From positions 185,760,386 to 185,824,385 of the forward strand of contig OY754327.1 in NCBI GenBank assembly GCA_963573305.1: 64,000 bases of DNA, read 5' to 3'. Origin of the DNA: Pyrrhosoma nymphula (Eukaryota > Arthropoda > Insecta > Odonata > Coenagrionidae). The notes beneath the pieces were generated by a model. That model was given only the letters and a program-made list of their open reading frames with translations. It was not told the DNA's origin and did no database searches. Below, in pieces: positions 22,100 through 34,242 of this stretch (the first letter of the stretch is position 1; every line of letters begins with the position of its first letter). The translations under genes were made by a program, and so were the position numbers.

Positions 22100-24020
22100 A
22101 GGAGGAGGGGTGGAATGGAAGGCCAAGGAGGAAGCGAATTCAGAAGCGCGGACATGCACTACACATAATCCAGGACCAAGAGAAGAAATAAGTGCTGTAG
22201 ATGGCCATTCCAGGCGGACAAAACTCATGTCAAAAGTTGACAATAAAGATGATAGGCCAACGGTCTTGTCCATGTGGAATAGGTATACGAGTTTGATGAA
22301 GACAAACCTGACGGGATGAAGGCCAGGAAGGCAGAATACATTCATAACATCCCCTCTACGAGATTCTGATGCACCGAGTGAATGATGTAACGCAGAGATT
22401 ATGACCATTGGTTAATAGGATCTTTAAGGGAGGAGTATGGCTGCAGGATTAAAAGAAATAGGCTCTGACTCAAATCCCGAAAAAGTGAAAAGTAGTAAAA
22501 TTTGAAGTTAATAGGATGCTAATTTTAATCCCACAAGCGTAAAAAGTCGTTACACAATTATTATCACAAAGATGTAAGAGAATGCAAATTATTTATAAGG
22601 TGAAGATGAGGTTTGATTTAGGAAGGGGAAGATTCTCGGAATTACACCGAGACAATGAGAACACAAGAAGCAAGTAGGTCGTCATGCAGGTGTATTCCTG
22701 TTTTCAATTTTTCCTTTATTGCATTCACTTTTTCAATTTAAGTACTTTAGATCATGAGTGACAAAAGACAACCTTGCCGAACTCCTTTTCTCAGTCGCAT
22801 TCATTCCCTGTCAGCCTAGGGTGGTCTGATTTTTCGATTTTCTTTCGGGACACCCCCTCAATTTATGCCAATTGGTGTAAAAACATATCCTGTAAAATAT
22901 TATTGCAATTGGATAACGGGAAGACGTGCATCGCACTCAAAGTTGTGAAATTTTGGCATTTTTGGCTATTTTTCGAACATGAATGGCGATAGGAAGGCGC
23001 TGGTATTTTTCAACTGATTTTCTCTGGTAACCAACGACTCAATGGACATTTGACATGCTGCACCTAAAATATGAATTAGGTGATGCTCGCGAGCTGCGAC
23101 CGACTCGTCCCCCTGCACCTTTGGCCCCAGAAAACTTACAAATATTGGAAAGTGAAAACTCGAGGAAGATATCAAGTCACTCGACACATTTTGCCAAAGA
23201 GAAGACTTATGTACGTTTGACCTTATGTATGGTCTTTGAGTTCGGACCATTCTTGGTCAAAGTGAAGACTTATGTAAGAATGGAATAGAATATGTTATAT
23301 GGGAGAGTGGGTTAGAGATGTGCAGCAAACCATTATTCAGAGTGAAGACCGTTGATGATGTAGAAATTGGAAAACGAGCAAGACATGTAGACCTGCCTCT
23401 TAATACTCCAGAGTGCCTTTGGCAGAGTGCATCCTCTGTCGTCAGGGTTGGTCAACACGCACATATCTCGAGGGAATGGCGAGAAAGCGTGCCGTAACGG
23501 ATGATGGAGCAGGTGAGCAGCGGAAAATGTCAATTAAACAACGCAGGCTGGAGAAATTTTTAAGGTCAATATTTCAATTAATAATTTAAGTATCAATCCA
23601 TGTTTTTGGTATGCTATATGCAAAAAAACGACTTATAAGTGTAAATGCTCTCGTGATTGTATTCACTGGCCCACAATATAGGAATTATTTCGCGAAAGGA
23701 CCTGGTTTTAACATTCATAAACGATAATGCGACAAAGGGAGGAGGAAGCCACAGGAGGGAATATTACAACGGAATCGTTATTATCGGCCGCACTTGCCAC
23801 TCTCAAAGTGGAGGCAAAATGCTTCACCAGGAAATTACTCCCGGGAGAGAAAAAAGTTAAACTAGTCGCTAAAAACGGTGCTCAAGCTCTTTTCTGCATC
23901 TTCAGGCTACTCTTCGGAGGAGGCGAGGGAATGTTTTCAGCGAAAGCAAGAAACGGCATAGAAATAAGACAGTGGGATTATGTTCCTGCTTCCTTCATTA
24001 GGGTAAGCGACTAGCAGGCG
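22100..24020. other. No gene recognised
   Basis: AT-rich. Frames such as 23055-23288 and 23727-24014 have no recognisable motif. GAAGACTTATGTA occurs twice (near 23200 and 23264), a minor repeat. Confidence 0.4.
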
Positions 24021-26520
24021 AGGGACGGGAAAAATGGACCATCGGACCCCCCCCCCCCTTCCCATCCCCTCGAAGCCCCCAAACGACGACTCCGCCCCCC
24101 TCTCCCCCCTTCCCGAAGGCGGCTGCGGTGCCAAGGAAGCAGAGAGACAATTATCCGTTGTCTCGGGCGACGCCCCCACCGCCCCCGGAGGCGACGTCAC
24201 CGCGAAGGGCGGGAGGTAATCCCTGCCTCCGGATGGCATGCCATTGCGCTCCATAATTAAGCATTTGTTTTCTCCGTCGCGACACTCCATAAGTTGGGAG
24301 AGCAGGAAGGAGATTTAGCGGTGGAGCGGGTGAGGGGGGTGGAGGAGAGGAATATGGCCTCGCTCCCGAGAGATGGCGCGCAAGCCGCTACGCGACACGA
24401 CAGAAGACGGCGCCGGGGCGACTCCAGGAGAGGGGCGGCGCCCTCCCTCCGCAATTCGACGAAATAGGCCCCCCCCCACCCTTCCACCCATTCCAAGGGC
24501 CGTGTGGAAATTAATGCGAGGGGCACGGTGCCCACCAACAGAGCGCGCGCACGCACAACAACTTCGTGTTTCATTTGTTCCTCGAAATCCTCCGTCACAG
24601 AAGTAGGCGATGGTCTCCAAACCCCCCCCCCCCCCCGGCCCCTCGAACCCACCCCCACCTCCTCCCTGGAAGCACTTTCATTTCTCACCGCGGGGGGCGT
24701 GAGGCGGGGGTGGGGTGGGGGTGGGGGCGGGGGCGGGGTGGGGGCAGCTTCCGCCGAATGACTTCCACTCGAGCGGGAATTAATCGCTCCTTCAGAATTT
24801 TTCCTCCTTATAATTGAAACTCTTCTCTTTTTATCACTCGGGCGATTAGTTTCCCTCTCGCCTAAAACGAAACCCGCCCAACAGCTCGCTCCACCCCCCC
24901 TTCCCCCCTTTGCCCCCCCCCCCCATTCGCCCCATTGACGCCTCCACCCAGACAGACGTCCCGCGGGCATAATCTCGATGAGAACGATCACGACTGCACC
25001 TGGTGGATTATTTGTAACTTTCGAACCGATCGTTTCGTGGAAGTGGAGATCTTATGTCAAGCCAATCGTCGCAGCGGAAAGTGCGAACCGTGCAAGCTTC
25101 GTTTTAACTTGATACATGCGACGAATTCTCCATTTTTCTCGCACGAATTTTCGAAATCCAGTCCGATAGCAACCGATCTAATTTATCCGAAATCCGGAAA
25201 GTAGCAATATAACCCCGATGAGACGAGATCATATAACCTCCAACTAAAAATCCTCCGAGAGAGCGCTGTAGTCGTGCAACTGCAACGGTGGATAATGAAC
25301 GTGGCGCACTCCACAATTTAGAGACGGTGCGAGGTCACCAAGGCGGGAGGGGGGGCGTGCGCATTGCCGCAGAAACATCCGATGCAGCCGGGGGTCGAAC
25401 CCGGCCCGAAGGAAGAACCCATTCAAAGGGAGTGGGAGCAGAGAATGGACTCTTTGGCGAGACGAGTCGCGACATCCAATCGAAGGAGAACGACTCGCCG
25501 AGTATTTCCGAGAATAACACGAAACGACAAACTCTTTAAGTGATATCGGTGGCTTCCGAGTGAAATTAACTTCGTATTACAGTGCTTGAGACGATAAATC
25601 TCACGGTATTCGACGAGACTTACTTTTACATTAGTGCTCCGAGACTCAATGGGACACAAGCGGTCCGACCATTAAGTCCCGCTCGGCTTTCCCACCAAAT
25701 TCCTTCGACATGGCGCAGAAACAACGACTGCTCCGATGCCCGTCTTATTACGGCCTCCTTCACCCGCTCTCGCACAACAAATGCCACTTTTTCCGCGCCA
25801 TTGCCAGCGGAGGAAGACACGCGGGGGGGGGGGGGGTCGGTGGGGAAAGGAAGGAGGGAGGGAAGGAGGAGGCGTATTCCTCGAGAAGGACGCGACGGGG
25901 AATTCCCCCGAGTTGAATGCCTTTATGTCATTCCGCCTATTTCACGGCTTAGAGGAAAGGAATGCAGAGGAGGAGGGACAGCGCCTTCCCTCTTTATTTT
26001 GGGGGGAATAAGGGGTCCATTCCTTCCTTCCGGTCCGCCTCGAAAGTCGCGTCGGGGATCACCGAGGGGAGGGAGGGGGAGGGGTCGTCGTCTGGGCCAC
26101 CCATTGCGGGAAAGAAGAGGGCGTCAGTCACTCACGCACGAGGGCCAAACGGGGGGAGGGGGGGGGGGGCGGTCGGAGAAGCATAGAGAGAGAGAGAGAT
26201 GGCAATTAGTCGATCAATCCCCGCAATTACTCCACTCTTGATCCAACGCTCATTTTTCCAAGTCTCGGGGAGAGGCGAAGAGGGGCGGGAGTGGAAGTCC
26301 TCCTTGAAGACGGAGGCGACGGCGTCGCAGAGGGGATTACGGGGGGTTGGCGCGGGGGAATGAGAATAAGGGGGGGGGAGAGGATGAGAGAGGGTGGATT
26401 CCCCCGAGGGTGATGTGTGGGGTGAGAGGTGGGGAACAGCAGGGGGGAAAGAGAGGGACATGGAGAGGCGATTACGACGTCCCGAGAGCAAAAGGTGGAG
26501 GGGGGAGGTCAACTTGGTCG
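24020..26520. other. Large GC-rich island with C runs then G runs
   Basis: The first half is C-rich (runs near 24048, 24625, 24910) and the second half G-rich (near 25828, 26158). Many frames stay open on both strands, the longest about 735 bases on the minus strand, but all are low-complexity. Homeodomain-like TAATTA/ATTA cores are scattered (for example near 24256 and 24778). A regulatory CpG island is plausible but unproven. Confidence 0.45.
26185..26203 (+). promoter_or_regulatory. GAGA run joined to GATGGC
   Basis: GAGAGAGAGAGAGATGGC combines a GAGA-factor type repeat with GCCATC (the core bound by PHO/YY1, read on the other strand). The same composite recurs at 50426-50443. Function is inferred only. 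Confidence 0.35.
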
Positions 26521-26719
26521 CGCTCCGAAGAAAATTCCACGCATTTATTTTTCTATCATATTTATTGGTTCATTTAAATATGAAACATTAGGTCGGGAGT
26601 CATTGGATGTCAAGCAAAGTTATTAAAAGGAATTACATAGTAAGCGGTTAGCTTGTGTAAGATAACGGGAAGGAGAGGCATGGGAATATTCGGATTTATG
26701 ACTGCTGAGACTACGAGGG

Positions 26720-27443
26720 TGTTGTAACATATATTTATTCTCTATCCAACATTTTTACACAACTGACAAAATATATTTAAGCACCTAACATACAACTATA
26801 AATATCAACACTCAACCTCAAACAGTTGACATAAATAATTGTATATATATATAAAGATTAATACCCTTCTGCACAACTTGGACTCTTGGTCCTGGGTGCA
26901 CGCCCACGTGTCCAAATTTGCGTCCCCTCTGCTAGCGTCCCCTCGGCTTTGTGGTTAACGGTGAGAGACACGAGGTCATCCCTCTCACCTCTCTCGGGTC
27001 ACCAAGCTCTCGGGTCAATGGCCACGGCAGCAACAGTCACCCTGCGCGGATCCACCCTTGCTCTCCCCTGGAGCAGAGCTCCCAGCGGCTACCAAGCAAA
27101 CTCGACAGCTCCGTGGAGCACAACCTCCCGCGACAACTCAGTAATTTTGACAGCCACCTCTATACCCCAACCAACCAACCACGGGCAATGGCAGCGCCCT
27201 CGGCCCAAAGAATAGAGCGCTGCAACGGTGCAACTTGAGTCCACCTCTTCAGCGATATTGTCTGTGCAATTCGCACACAGGGGGAAAATGGCGATGCAGG
27301 GATCAGTTTAACCTTTACATTGTTGCCTACGCGGCCTCGCGCCTTTATACAACTCTCCTCACGGCGTTGTTGCTATCAAAACTCTTGTTCACCATGCGGT
27401 CGACAATATGGCGGATTTTCGCCTATTACAGTGTTATTCGACA
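26720..27443 (-). repeat. Candidate solo LTR
   Basis: On the minus strand the segment starts TGTCGAATAACACTG and ends GTTACAACA. A TATA-like box (TTGTATAAAGGCG) lies about 95 bases in, and AATAAATATATG near the end could be a polyadenylation signal. This is the layout of an LTR, but the flanking 5 bases (GAGGG and GTAGG) do not match and no partner LTR exists here, so it is unproven. Confidence 0.33.
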
Positions 27444-27904
27444 GTAGGAGACATATTTACTGGCCACGAGAGTTAGGTATCGGAGAACGTGTATCATACA
27501 CCAATTGAATATGCCACTAGGTATATCAGTCAAGGTAACGATGCTAATTACATAGCTGCTATTATATCCATTAGACAATAATTAGGTGGAATAATCAGAT
27601 GCGCTGTATATCATTTTCATAAACATTTCCGCTTCTTTCACCATATTCAAAAAATTTTTCTTTTTCATAATGAAAATAGTATTCCTTAATGTTAACCACA
27701 GAGAAACTAAAAAAACAGCAGAGGTTTTGAGGCAACTGAACGTAAAAGAATGCCTATCGAGGGTGGGAGCTTTTAAAGAAGGAATTAATTGATGCTGCAA
27801 CAGCTGAAGATCGCCTGGAGAAAACGAAGAGGGACGAGTGGTGGTCAGCGGATGGAGTTAGAGTGCGTCGAAAGGCGTTGGGGGATTATTCCCTTTAAAA
27901 ATCA

Positions 27905-28496
27905 CTTAATATCTAAAAATATTTTCATAAAGTAAAGTACCTGCATCACGCCATTCCCTTTCGTGGTAGGCAACCTTAGTTATTCCTGTTAGGCCTAGAA
28001 AACAGACTCTCTCTTCATCATTTCCTTCATAATGCCATAATATATCCTTGAATACCTCTTTTGCTTCAGCTGCACACATACATTGTTTTATACAAGCTCT
28101 CTGATTCTTAAGAATCCTAATATTCCTCCTCTAAATCATATCTTCCACCCCGTTCACACTTCTATGGCTCTCTCTCTCCGACCAACCCTCTCCTCTCACA
28201 CCATTCACTCCTCTCTATGATAACTCTTGTTTTATCATTCAACTCTCTTCCATTCTATTAACACGGCCAAATCAAAGAAGTCCACTCCTTTCGTATATGT
28301 CCATCACCAGAGCATCTAACCAACATTCACTCATGAACCACTCATTTCTAACCACATTCATCCTTCTTTTGCCGCAAATACTCCTCAGGTACCCCATTCC
28401 CACTGCATTCAGCCGACTCTTTATGTTTATCTTGATATACCCAGCTTTTGCTGCCATGTAATAACATCGGGAGGAGAATAATTTTTCAAACAGCAA
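27905..28496 (-). pseudogene. RTE-like LINE, C-terminal part (downstream half of a split copy)
   Basis: On the minus strand, with frameshifts, it reads LLHGSKSWVYQDKHK, then RLNAVGMGYLRSICGKRR and VRNEWFMSECWLD, then a decayed Arg-rich tail to about 27905. This is the conserved end of RTE-like LINE proteins. Together with 29066-29280 it is one LINE copy split by the TTAA-flanked element at 28501-29055. It carries several stops. Confidence 0.78.
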
Positions 28497-28500
28497 TTTA

Positions 28501-29055
28501 GGTGGTTCCACCGTAAAATGACTAAAATGTCATTTTATTCATATTATGTCTACTTGCAAAAAAACTTGTCCTCTATCTGATATGAAAAACAAAATAATAC
28601 CTATCCACGCTATTTTATTCTAAAATTGAACTTGAAATTACATGGTGTTCAATGGGGGAATGAGAGAAACACGGCGAAAAATAGAATTTTTCCATAAAAT
28701 ACAAATGCCATTTTCGTGGAAAACTGTCTCTAAGAAGGAAATAATCCAGAGAAATTGAATAAAAATAAAATGTAGGCATCTTACCACCTTATTTTTCTAG
28801 TTATTGAAGAATTAATGCCGTAATTGAAGTCAAAATGCGGTAATTCGTAGGAAATGGAGCTGCAGTCGGCTCCTATGGCTGGAAAAAAGTGCTCATTTAA
28901 AATACATTCGTGGAATAATCTGCATATTTTGTACCTTACTTTTGGGTTTCTATAGGTAACGCATTTCATCACCAAAATCAGGATTTTTTGGACAAAATAT
29001 AAAAAATGTGGAATTTAGTATTTGTTTTGACACACACAGTCGCGGCGGAACCTCC
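28501..29055 (+). mobile_element. TTAA-flanked non-autonomous DNA transposon, family A copy 1
   Basis: 555 bp with terminal inverted repeats GGTGGTTCCACCG at the left and CGGCGGAACCTCC at the right. TTAA follows on the right (29056-29059) and a mutated TTTA precedes on the left (28497-28500). The same 555-bp element occurs inverted at 36812-37366. TTAA target duplications are the hallmark of the piggyBac superfamily. It has no transposase frame, so it is a MITE. It inserted into an RTE-like LINE, which gives a clean empty-site comparison. Confidence 0.88.
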
Positions 29056-29065
29056 TTAATCATTC

Positions 29066-29280
29066 CTAGAAATGCCCCACCTATCGGTATATACCTATAG
29101 TATACTATCGACGACTTTCCTTCCGTCATTCGCATGCCTTGTCATCACTTCATCATTGCTTCCATTATTCGCAAACATTCGGCCAAGATACACAAAATCG
29201 TCCACTTGTTCAATTGTTTCATCGTCACTCACCACTCTCCCTATCAGAAACTACTACATTGGTATTTCACACATTTAACC
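29066..29280 (-). pseudogene. RTE-like LINE reverse transcriptase (upstream half of a split copy)
   Basis: The minus-strand frame reads VSDDETIEQVDDFVYLGRMF followed by ANNGSNDEVMTRHANDG-KV. This is the FVYLG motif C-terminal to the RT palm in RTE-like LINEs. The sequence resumes at 28496 after the family A transposon. Confidence 0.8.
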
Positions 29281-29845
29281 TCGAATGCATTACAGAAGTT
29301 ATCCAAGAGCCCCAGCAATAACTGTGGGCATCATACACGTAAATTATCAGTAGAGATTGATTAACGCTGTAAATTCCGAAACACACAATGACAAATGACT
29401 GATTGCATTTGCATTCAAAACACGTGGATAAATTGTGAATAATGCTTTACATAAACTCCATTAGATTTTCCTAATAGCATCTTAATTTTGCCTGTTGACT
29501 GCTCTAATCCAATGCCCCTTCTATTATTTCATCTAAGATCGATTAGGGAAAAGATATAATTCTATTTTTGCGCATTAATTGCCTGGTCTATTGCTGCAAC
29601 CAACCACACAGCAATTGCGATTACCGTTTGGCATCGCCAACAAAGATGAAAAAACTTCTGAAATCTACTTGACAATGACACACTCACTTAATAACACCCT
29701 CCTTGTAGTGGAAATGTATCCTTAGCGTCCACAAAACGAAAATTTCACAACACTGTCATTATCAATCTCCCTTAGTAATGCTTTCCTCACATTTCTGTCA
29801 AAACTGGCCACTCGCAGCGCTCATTTCCGTGTCTTGTCTTTAGAA
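29281..29845. other. No gene recognised
   Basis: AT-rich, without motif or structured repeat. Confidence 0.4.
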
Positions 29846-29849
29846 GACG

Positions 29850-30085
29850 GGGAAAACATGAACTATACTACCAGGTGGAAAAGATATGAGAAGCCATCAG
29901 GAAAAAAGAGTCATGTTTTTCGGGCACATCCACCGAATGGACCAGGGAACATTGACCAATAAAATATGGAAATTCATCGAAGATAGGAGAACCAAGGCAC
30001 GCTGATCACGGGTGGTATGAAGAGACCAAGATGAAATGGAAGTGCAAAGAGAGGAGATCAACAGGAAAGGCTTTAAATCCAGACC
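29850..30085 (+). pseudogene. LINE C-terminal fragment
   Basis: Reads KKRVMFFGHIHRMDQGTLTN then KIWKFIEDRRTKAR, and after a frameshift EMEVQREEINRKGF. It matches the FFGH-type end of the LINE proteins at 58383-59010. Short and broken. Confidence 0.72.
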
Positions 30086-31700
30086 AGAGGCCACCAATCC
30101 CGGCCATGCCTATACCGACGTATGTGCGTACGCCTATAGGCCCAAAAAGCCGAGGAAACGCACGTCTGTACAGCTGTAACGCGAAGCTTCTAACGCTGCC
30201 GACCTTAACGTCGTTTGGCGCTGGCGTTGCGGGGCAGGAACGTAAATGTGTAGTGCGATACTCAGAAAAGGAAGACAAAATGGATAATGGTGTGATGTAG
30301 CTGCGTTTGATAAACAGAGAAGAGTTTCGTTTGCTCTTGAAACCATTCCGAGTATTGCAAAATGTATTCATGAATGCTGGAATTCTAATTTCGCTTGAAA
30401 TTAACTGCTATGCGTTTCACTTGTTCGCGGCTATTCCTGGAGAGGGCAGCACAGAGTTACATCTGTAACGCCAGTGTAGTGTAAACGCACGTAGGGTTGC
30501 TACGTCGGTACGTAAGTGCGGCTGCTGTGGAAACGGAAAAACAGGTTTATCCGACAGAGGAAATGAGGAGAGCAGCGCAGAGCGAGATATGAAGCAGTAT
30601 ATGAAGAAGATCAAGGGGGTTATTTTGTAATCTCACTTTAGTAAGAATGCGTCATAAAATGTCACTTTTTCGTAGTTCAACTCCGCCACCCAGGCGGCGT
30701 GACCATCTTCGGATCTCAATCGGTGAACTGCCGGTCATGTGCTGGTCTTTTAGACGATTCATCCGCTCTGATCCGTATCTTTCGACTCTTGATCCGTTTC
30801 ATTATCTCCGCCTGCCATTAGTTCCATCTCACCTGTCATAAAGAACGTGACATGGAGCCACCATCGTTTCAACTTGAAGCTTGAGTTGGAAAGTAAACAA
30901 GGGCGCGAAAGATACAAACGATTTTAAATCGTATTGTTGTCATTTGCTAAACGTGAAGAACTTCAGCATTTTCAACTCCAATATATTGGGCACTTAAAGG
31001 TATGCTTTGTTTGAAATTCTTATGTTATGATTAGCTTGAATTATCTGTGAATATATTTCGTATCAATATTTCAAAAACAATGTTGCTGTTACCTTTGTTT
31101 TCGTGTGCCTATCCGCCAGTGTATGGAGAATGGAATTCAATAATTTATACCATAATTTCATAATTTTAACAAATATTGCCTTAAATCTACGTTCTTGGTA
31201 GATATTTCCCGTGCTTGTGAATCGAATTTGATGCACTTAATTATTTTTAAATATTGAGTGTTCGCTTACATGTCACTTGTAGTTTTGACTGTATTTAGAT
31301 TTTCGTGGTATCTACAGTGTAAGATATCTTCCGTAAGATGTTGAGCAATCTGGGTATTCGCTAGTCTCGGCATCTATTATTTGATATAAGGTAATTGAAG
31401 CTTCGACAATTCACCAACCGTTCGTGAGCCGATCATTAAGAGAGAGAAACGGATCTCCCGCCTTTCCACTAAGAGTCACTAAAAAGGTGAGATTACAAAA
31501 TAACCCCCCCAATGCCGGAAAACGTTAAAAGGAATTAATACGGTCCAAAGTTGTCCGAAACGAATAAGAAGAAAAAAACACTTTCCCACGAAACCTAACG
31601 ATTCCAACGTGTCAACAGCATTGTCTCCGGCAGCATATCTAAATTTTGATTCCGTGTTTTTCGTCTGATCGCTTTCAAAACATTTGCCGCTCGGCACTCG
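30086..31700. other. No gene recognised
   Basis: AT-rich second half. Overlapping short frames near 30031-30371 on both strands have no motif. Confidence 0.4.
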
Positions 31701-32730
31701 AGCGTGACCGACCAGCCGCACCATCGCCCACGCCAGCGAAAGCGTAAACTACCCCCCTTCCCGATCCCCCCGAAGATTCCAATCAATAGCGTCTCCTATC
31801 ACGCCTCCCTCCTGCCCCACGCAAAGTTACCGCCATCCAATTCCCAGGCATTCAACCGCTTTTTCCAAAAAATTGAAGTCCAGACTGCAAAACCTTTCCA
31901 AGCCTCCTTCCGTAAGCCTGGAATCCAGCACCAAACTACGAGCACACTCGTCCATGTACCTACAGCCATTGTACACACGCACAAACTCGTTCGTACAGCC
32001 TCTGGCCACCAATCTCAAAACCTCCGCAAAACCCTCCTTTTGCCCGCTCGCACCACGAGACGGGGAGGGGGGGGGGGTCTTGTCTTCTTCTTTGGGGGGG
32101 GGGGGCGGAATTGGGGTGAGAGCGGGGGCGGGAGGGGAGGGAAAAAGGGAGAGGGGGGACTCCCACTTTTTTTCCCTTTTATAGAAGGAGGAGCCGCCGA
32201 TGAGCGTTCGACCGGCGCGCGATGAGCGGAATATCTGCGGACGACAGGCATCCAAAAGCGGGGGAGGGTGGGGGGAGGGGAAGGAAGACATGAATATGGA
32301 GAAGGAAAAGTATCCGGAGGTGGAGGGGGGATGGTGGCGGAGGTGCTGAGGGAATGCGTAAACTGTGGGCGAAAGATTCGACTCCCTATTCTTGACGAGA
32401 CAATCTTTAGCAATGCCTTCTTCTGGAGAAGTTTCTTCCAAGAGGCGGGGAAACTGGGGCGTTGCCAGCGGAGAGGGGGGGTGACGTGGTGGAAGGGGAG
32501 GGGGCGAGGGAAGATTGGAGAGAACCCGCAATGTGCCAATGGGATCCGTCCACTCGTGCACCCGCCTGGGAGTGAAGAAGAAGGTGCTCCAGAACTAACG
32601 GTTCAGGGCGGGCGACGGGCAATTCGCCCTCCGCATCCCGGCTTAGGAGGGCAGGTGCGTCGGCCGGTGCGTGGTGTCGTTGCAAAGGGAATGATGAGAA
32701 GTCAGACGTCGTCACTCTGGTGAATAGTTC
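31700..32730. other. GC-rich island with G runs
   Basis: G runs near 32068 and 32094-32106. Frames open on both strands, the longest about 735 bases on the minus strand; translations are Pro/Ser-rich shadows. Confidence 0.4.
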
Positions 32731-32787
32731 CGCGTTGTATTCGTGTAACGAGGCTTTCGGTGCTCTTTGGCATTCGTTTCCTTTTAA

Positions 32788-33342
32788 GGTGGTTTGAGCG
32801 AGATAGTTCCCTAGTCATAATAGAGACCATATTCAAATTTTATTTTTTTATTTCAGCGTCTGTAAGAAGTATGAAATAAATATTGTAATATTAATGGCAC
32901 AAATTTATAGTTATACATGTCCAAAATTCACAGGAATTAAATAAATAAAGCTACATAAGTCTCTAACTTGACTCATTTTTTTCCGCCGCACAGCTGAAAA
33001 CCCTGCAAAATAGCAGGTTTTTTTGCGATTCTGTAAAAATTACTGTGGTGAGTAATAGATTATTTTTTATAAATAGTTGAGAAAACATGCTATCTACACA
33101 CCGTTAGTGTTTTGACGAAATCTAGGTGCTAGAAGTTCTTACTCTGTTTAATATTCTCCCTCTTGAGCGCACAGCCATAATCTATCCCATGTAAAACAGC
33201 TTCTATTTTTAGGCAAATTGCTCGAAAAGTAGTTCGGCAAGGGGTTGATATTTTGATATAATTGGAAAGATGAGAGAGTTTTCTTTAAAATGAGGCCTAA
33301 TTCATCGAATTCTAGGTGAAGTGATTTTTCGCTCAAACTAAC
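32788..33342 (+). mobile_element. TTAA-flanked non-autonomous DNA transposon, family B copy 1
   Basis: 555 bp, flanked by TTAA on both sides (32784-32787 and 33343-33346). Ends are GGTGGTTTGAGCGA and TCGCTCAAACTAAC. No coding capacity. A second copy in the same orientation lies at 61823-62354. The end sequence GGTGGTT is shared with family A, but the interiors are unrelated by eye. Confidence 0.88.
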
Positions 33343-34108
33343 TTAATGACGACGGCTTCGCATCCGTTCCGTCTTAAAGTCGAAGTGACCTCAATTAAAC
33401 TTCCCCGGTGCGATGTGAGAAACTGTCGTAATTGAAAAACAACGAACGCGTAAGAACGCCGAAGCAGAAAATCATCTTCATGACAAGGTTAAAGTCTAGT
33501 CCTCGCAAATCGGCGACTCAGACCGGGAAGAATGCTTACAGGACAGAATCTGAATTTCAGATAATTTATGTCAATGTTACCTAAGAATAACAATTAATTA
33601 ATTATAATAACACTGCATTAATAATGAATTAGCAGTAATAATGAGGAGAGTTCGTTTAGGTTTTACTAATCGTTGAACCACGCATGAGGTAGCCAAAAAT
33701 TAACTAATGTTCACCTTAGGGAACAATAGTCTTGGTCCAAAATATTTTTTTCGAGACGCAACGTAAACAGTTGTTACTACAAGTGAAGAATCAATGCAAA
33801 TGAAAAACTCGTGGACCTCTTCTAAGGGATACTAGCAGTCCTCACGCATTCGAATCCACGCGTCGATTTGAATCGCAAAAGTACGGCCACCGACCGGCGA
33901 GACGGTGGTGTCTCTTCATTGCTGGACCCCGAATTGACTGCCGTGTCACTGAGAGCCGACCTGAGCGTTTGAACCTTGGCGTCACTAAACAAAGTATTGC
34001 CAAATTGTATCCAGTCAGTTTGGCGAAGAATTGAGTGCAACGGTAAGTACAAAGGTTTATTTCAGAAGAATCACACAGAGCTAATCCCTTTACATGAACC
34101 AGTATGAA
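33343..34108. other. No gene recognised
   Basis: Mixed composition. A good splice-donor-like sequence (CGGTAAGTAC near 34041) follows a GC-rich patch, but nothing else supports an exon. Confidence 0.35.
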
Positions 34109-34242
34109 ATTTTAGCATTGTTATATCCTTGACAAATTTTGCCAAATCCACATTATGTGGATCTTTTCAGCCGTACAATTTTAGGCAATACTTGCCTCTT
34201 TCCCTTAAGCAATATGTGTCAAGGACATGACAATGCTAAAAT
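34109..34242. repeat. Inverted-repeat (fold-back) element
   Basis: The 26-bp arms 34109-34134 and 34217-34242 (TTTTAGCATTGTTATATCCT on the left) are reverse complements with two mismatches, separated by about 82 bases. Probably a small MITE. Confidence 0.65.

Noticed and set aside
24257..24991. Long minus-strand open frame (244 codons) and similar long frames in other GC islands (5563-6513, 31827-32561, 35903-36811, 38356-39054, 46360-46998)
   Set aside because: Each overlaps other open frames on both strands, the translations are low-complexity Pro/Arg/Gly/Ser, no domain is visible, and stop-poor GC-rich composition explains them.
26720..27443. Confident solo LTR
   Set aside because: Kept only as a low-confidence candidate: flanking bases do not match and the distance from TATA-like box to polyadenylation signal is long.
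28501..33342. TTAA families A and B being one family because three copies are exactly 555 bp
   Set aside because: Only the terminal bases agree; interiors do not align by eye, so equal length is probably coincidence.
33830..34050. First exon with promoter and splice donor (TCAGTT and CGGTAAGTAC)
   Set aside because: Both motifs are short and common; no coding sequence, acceptor partner or other support was found.
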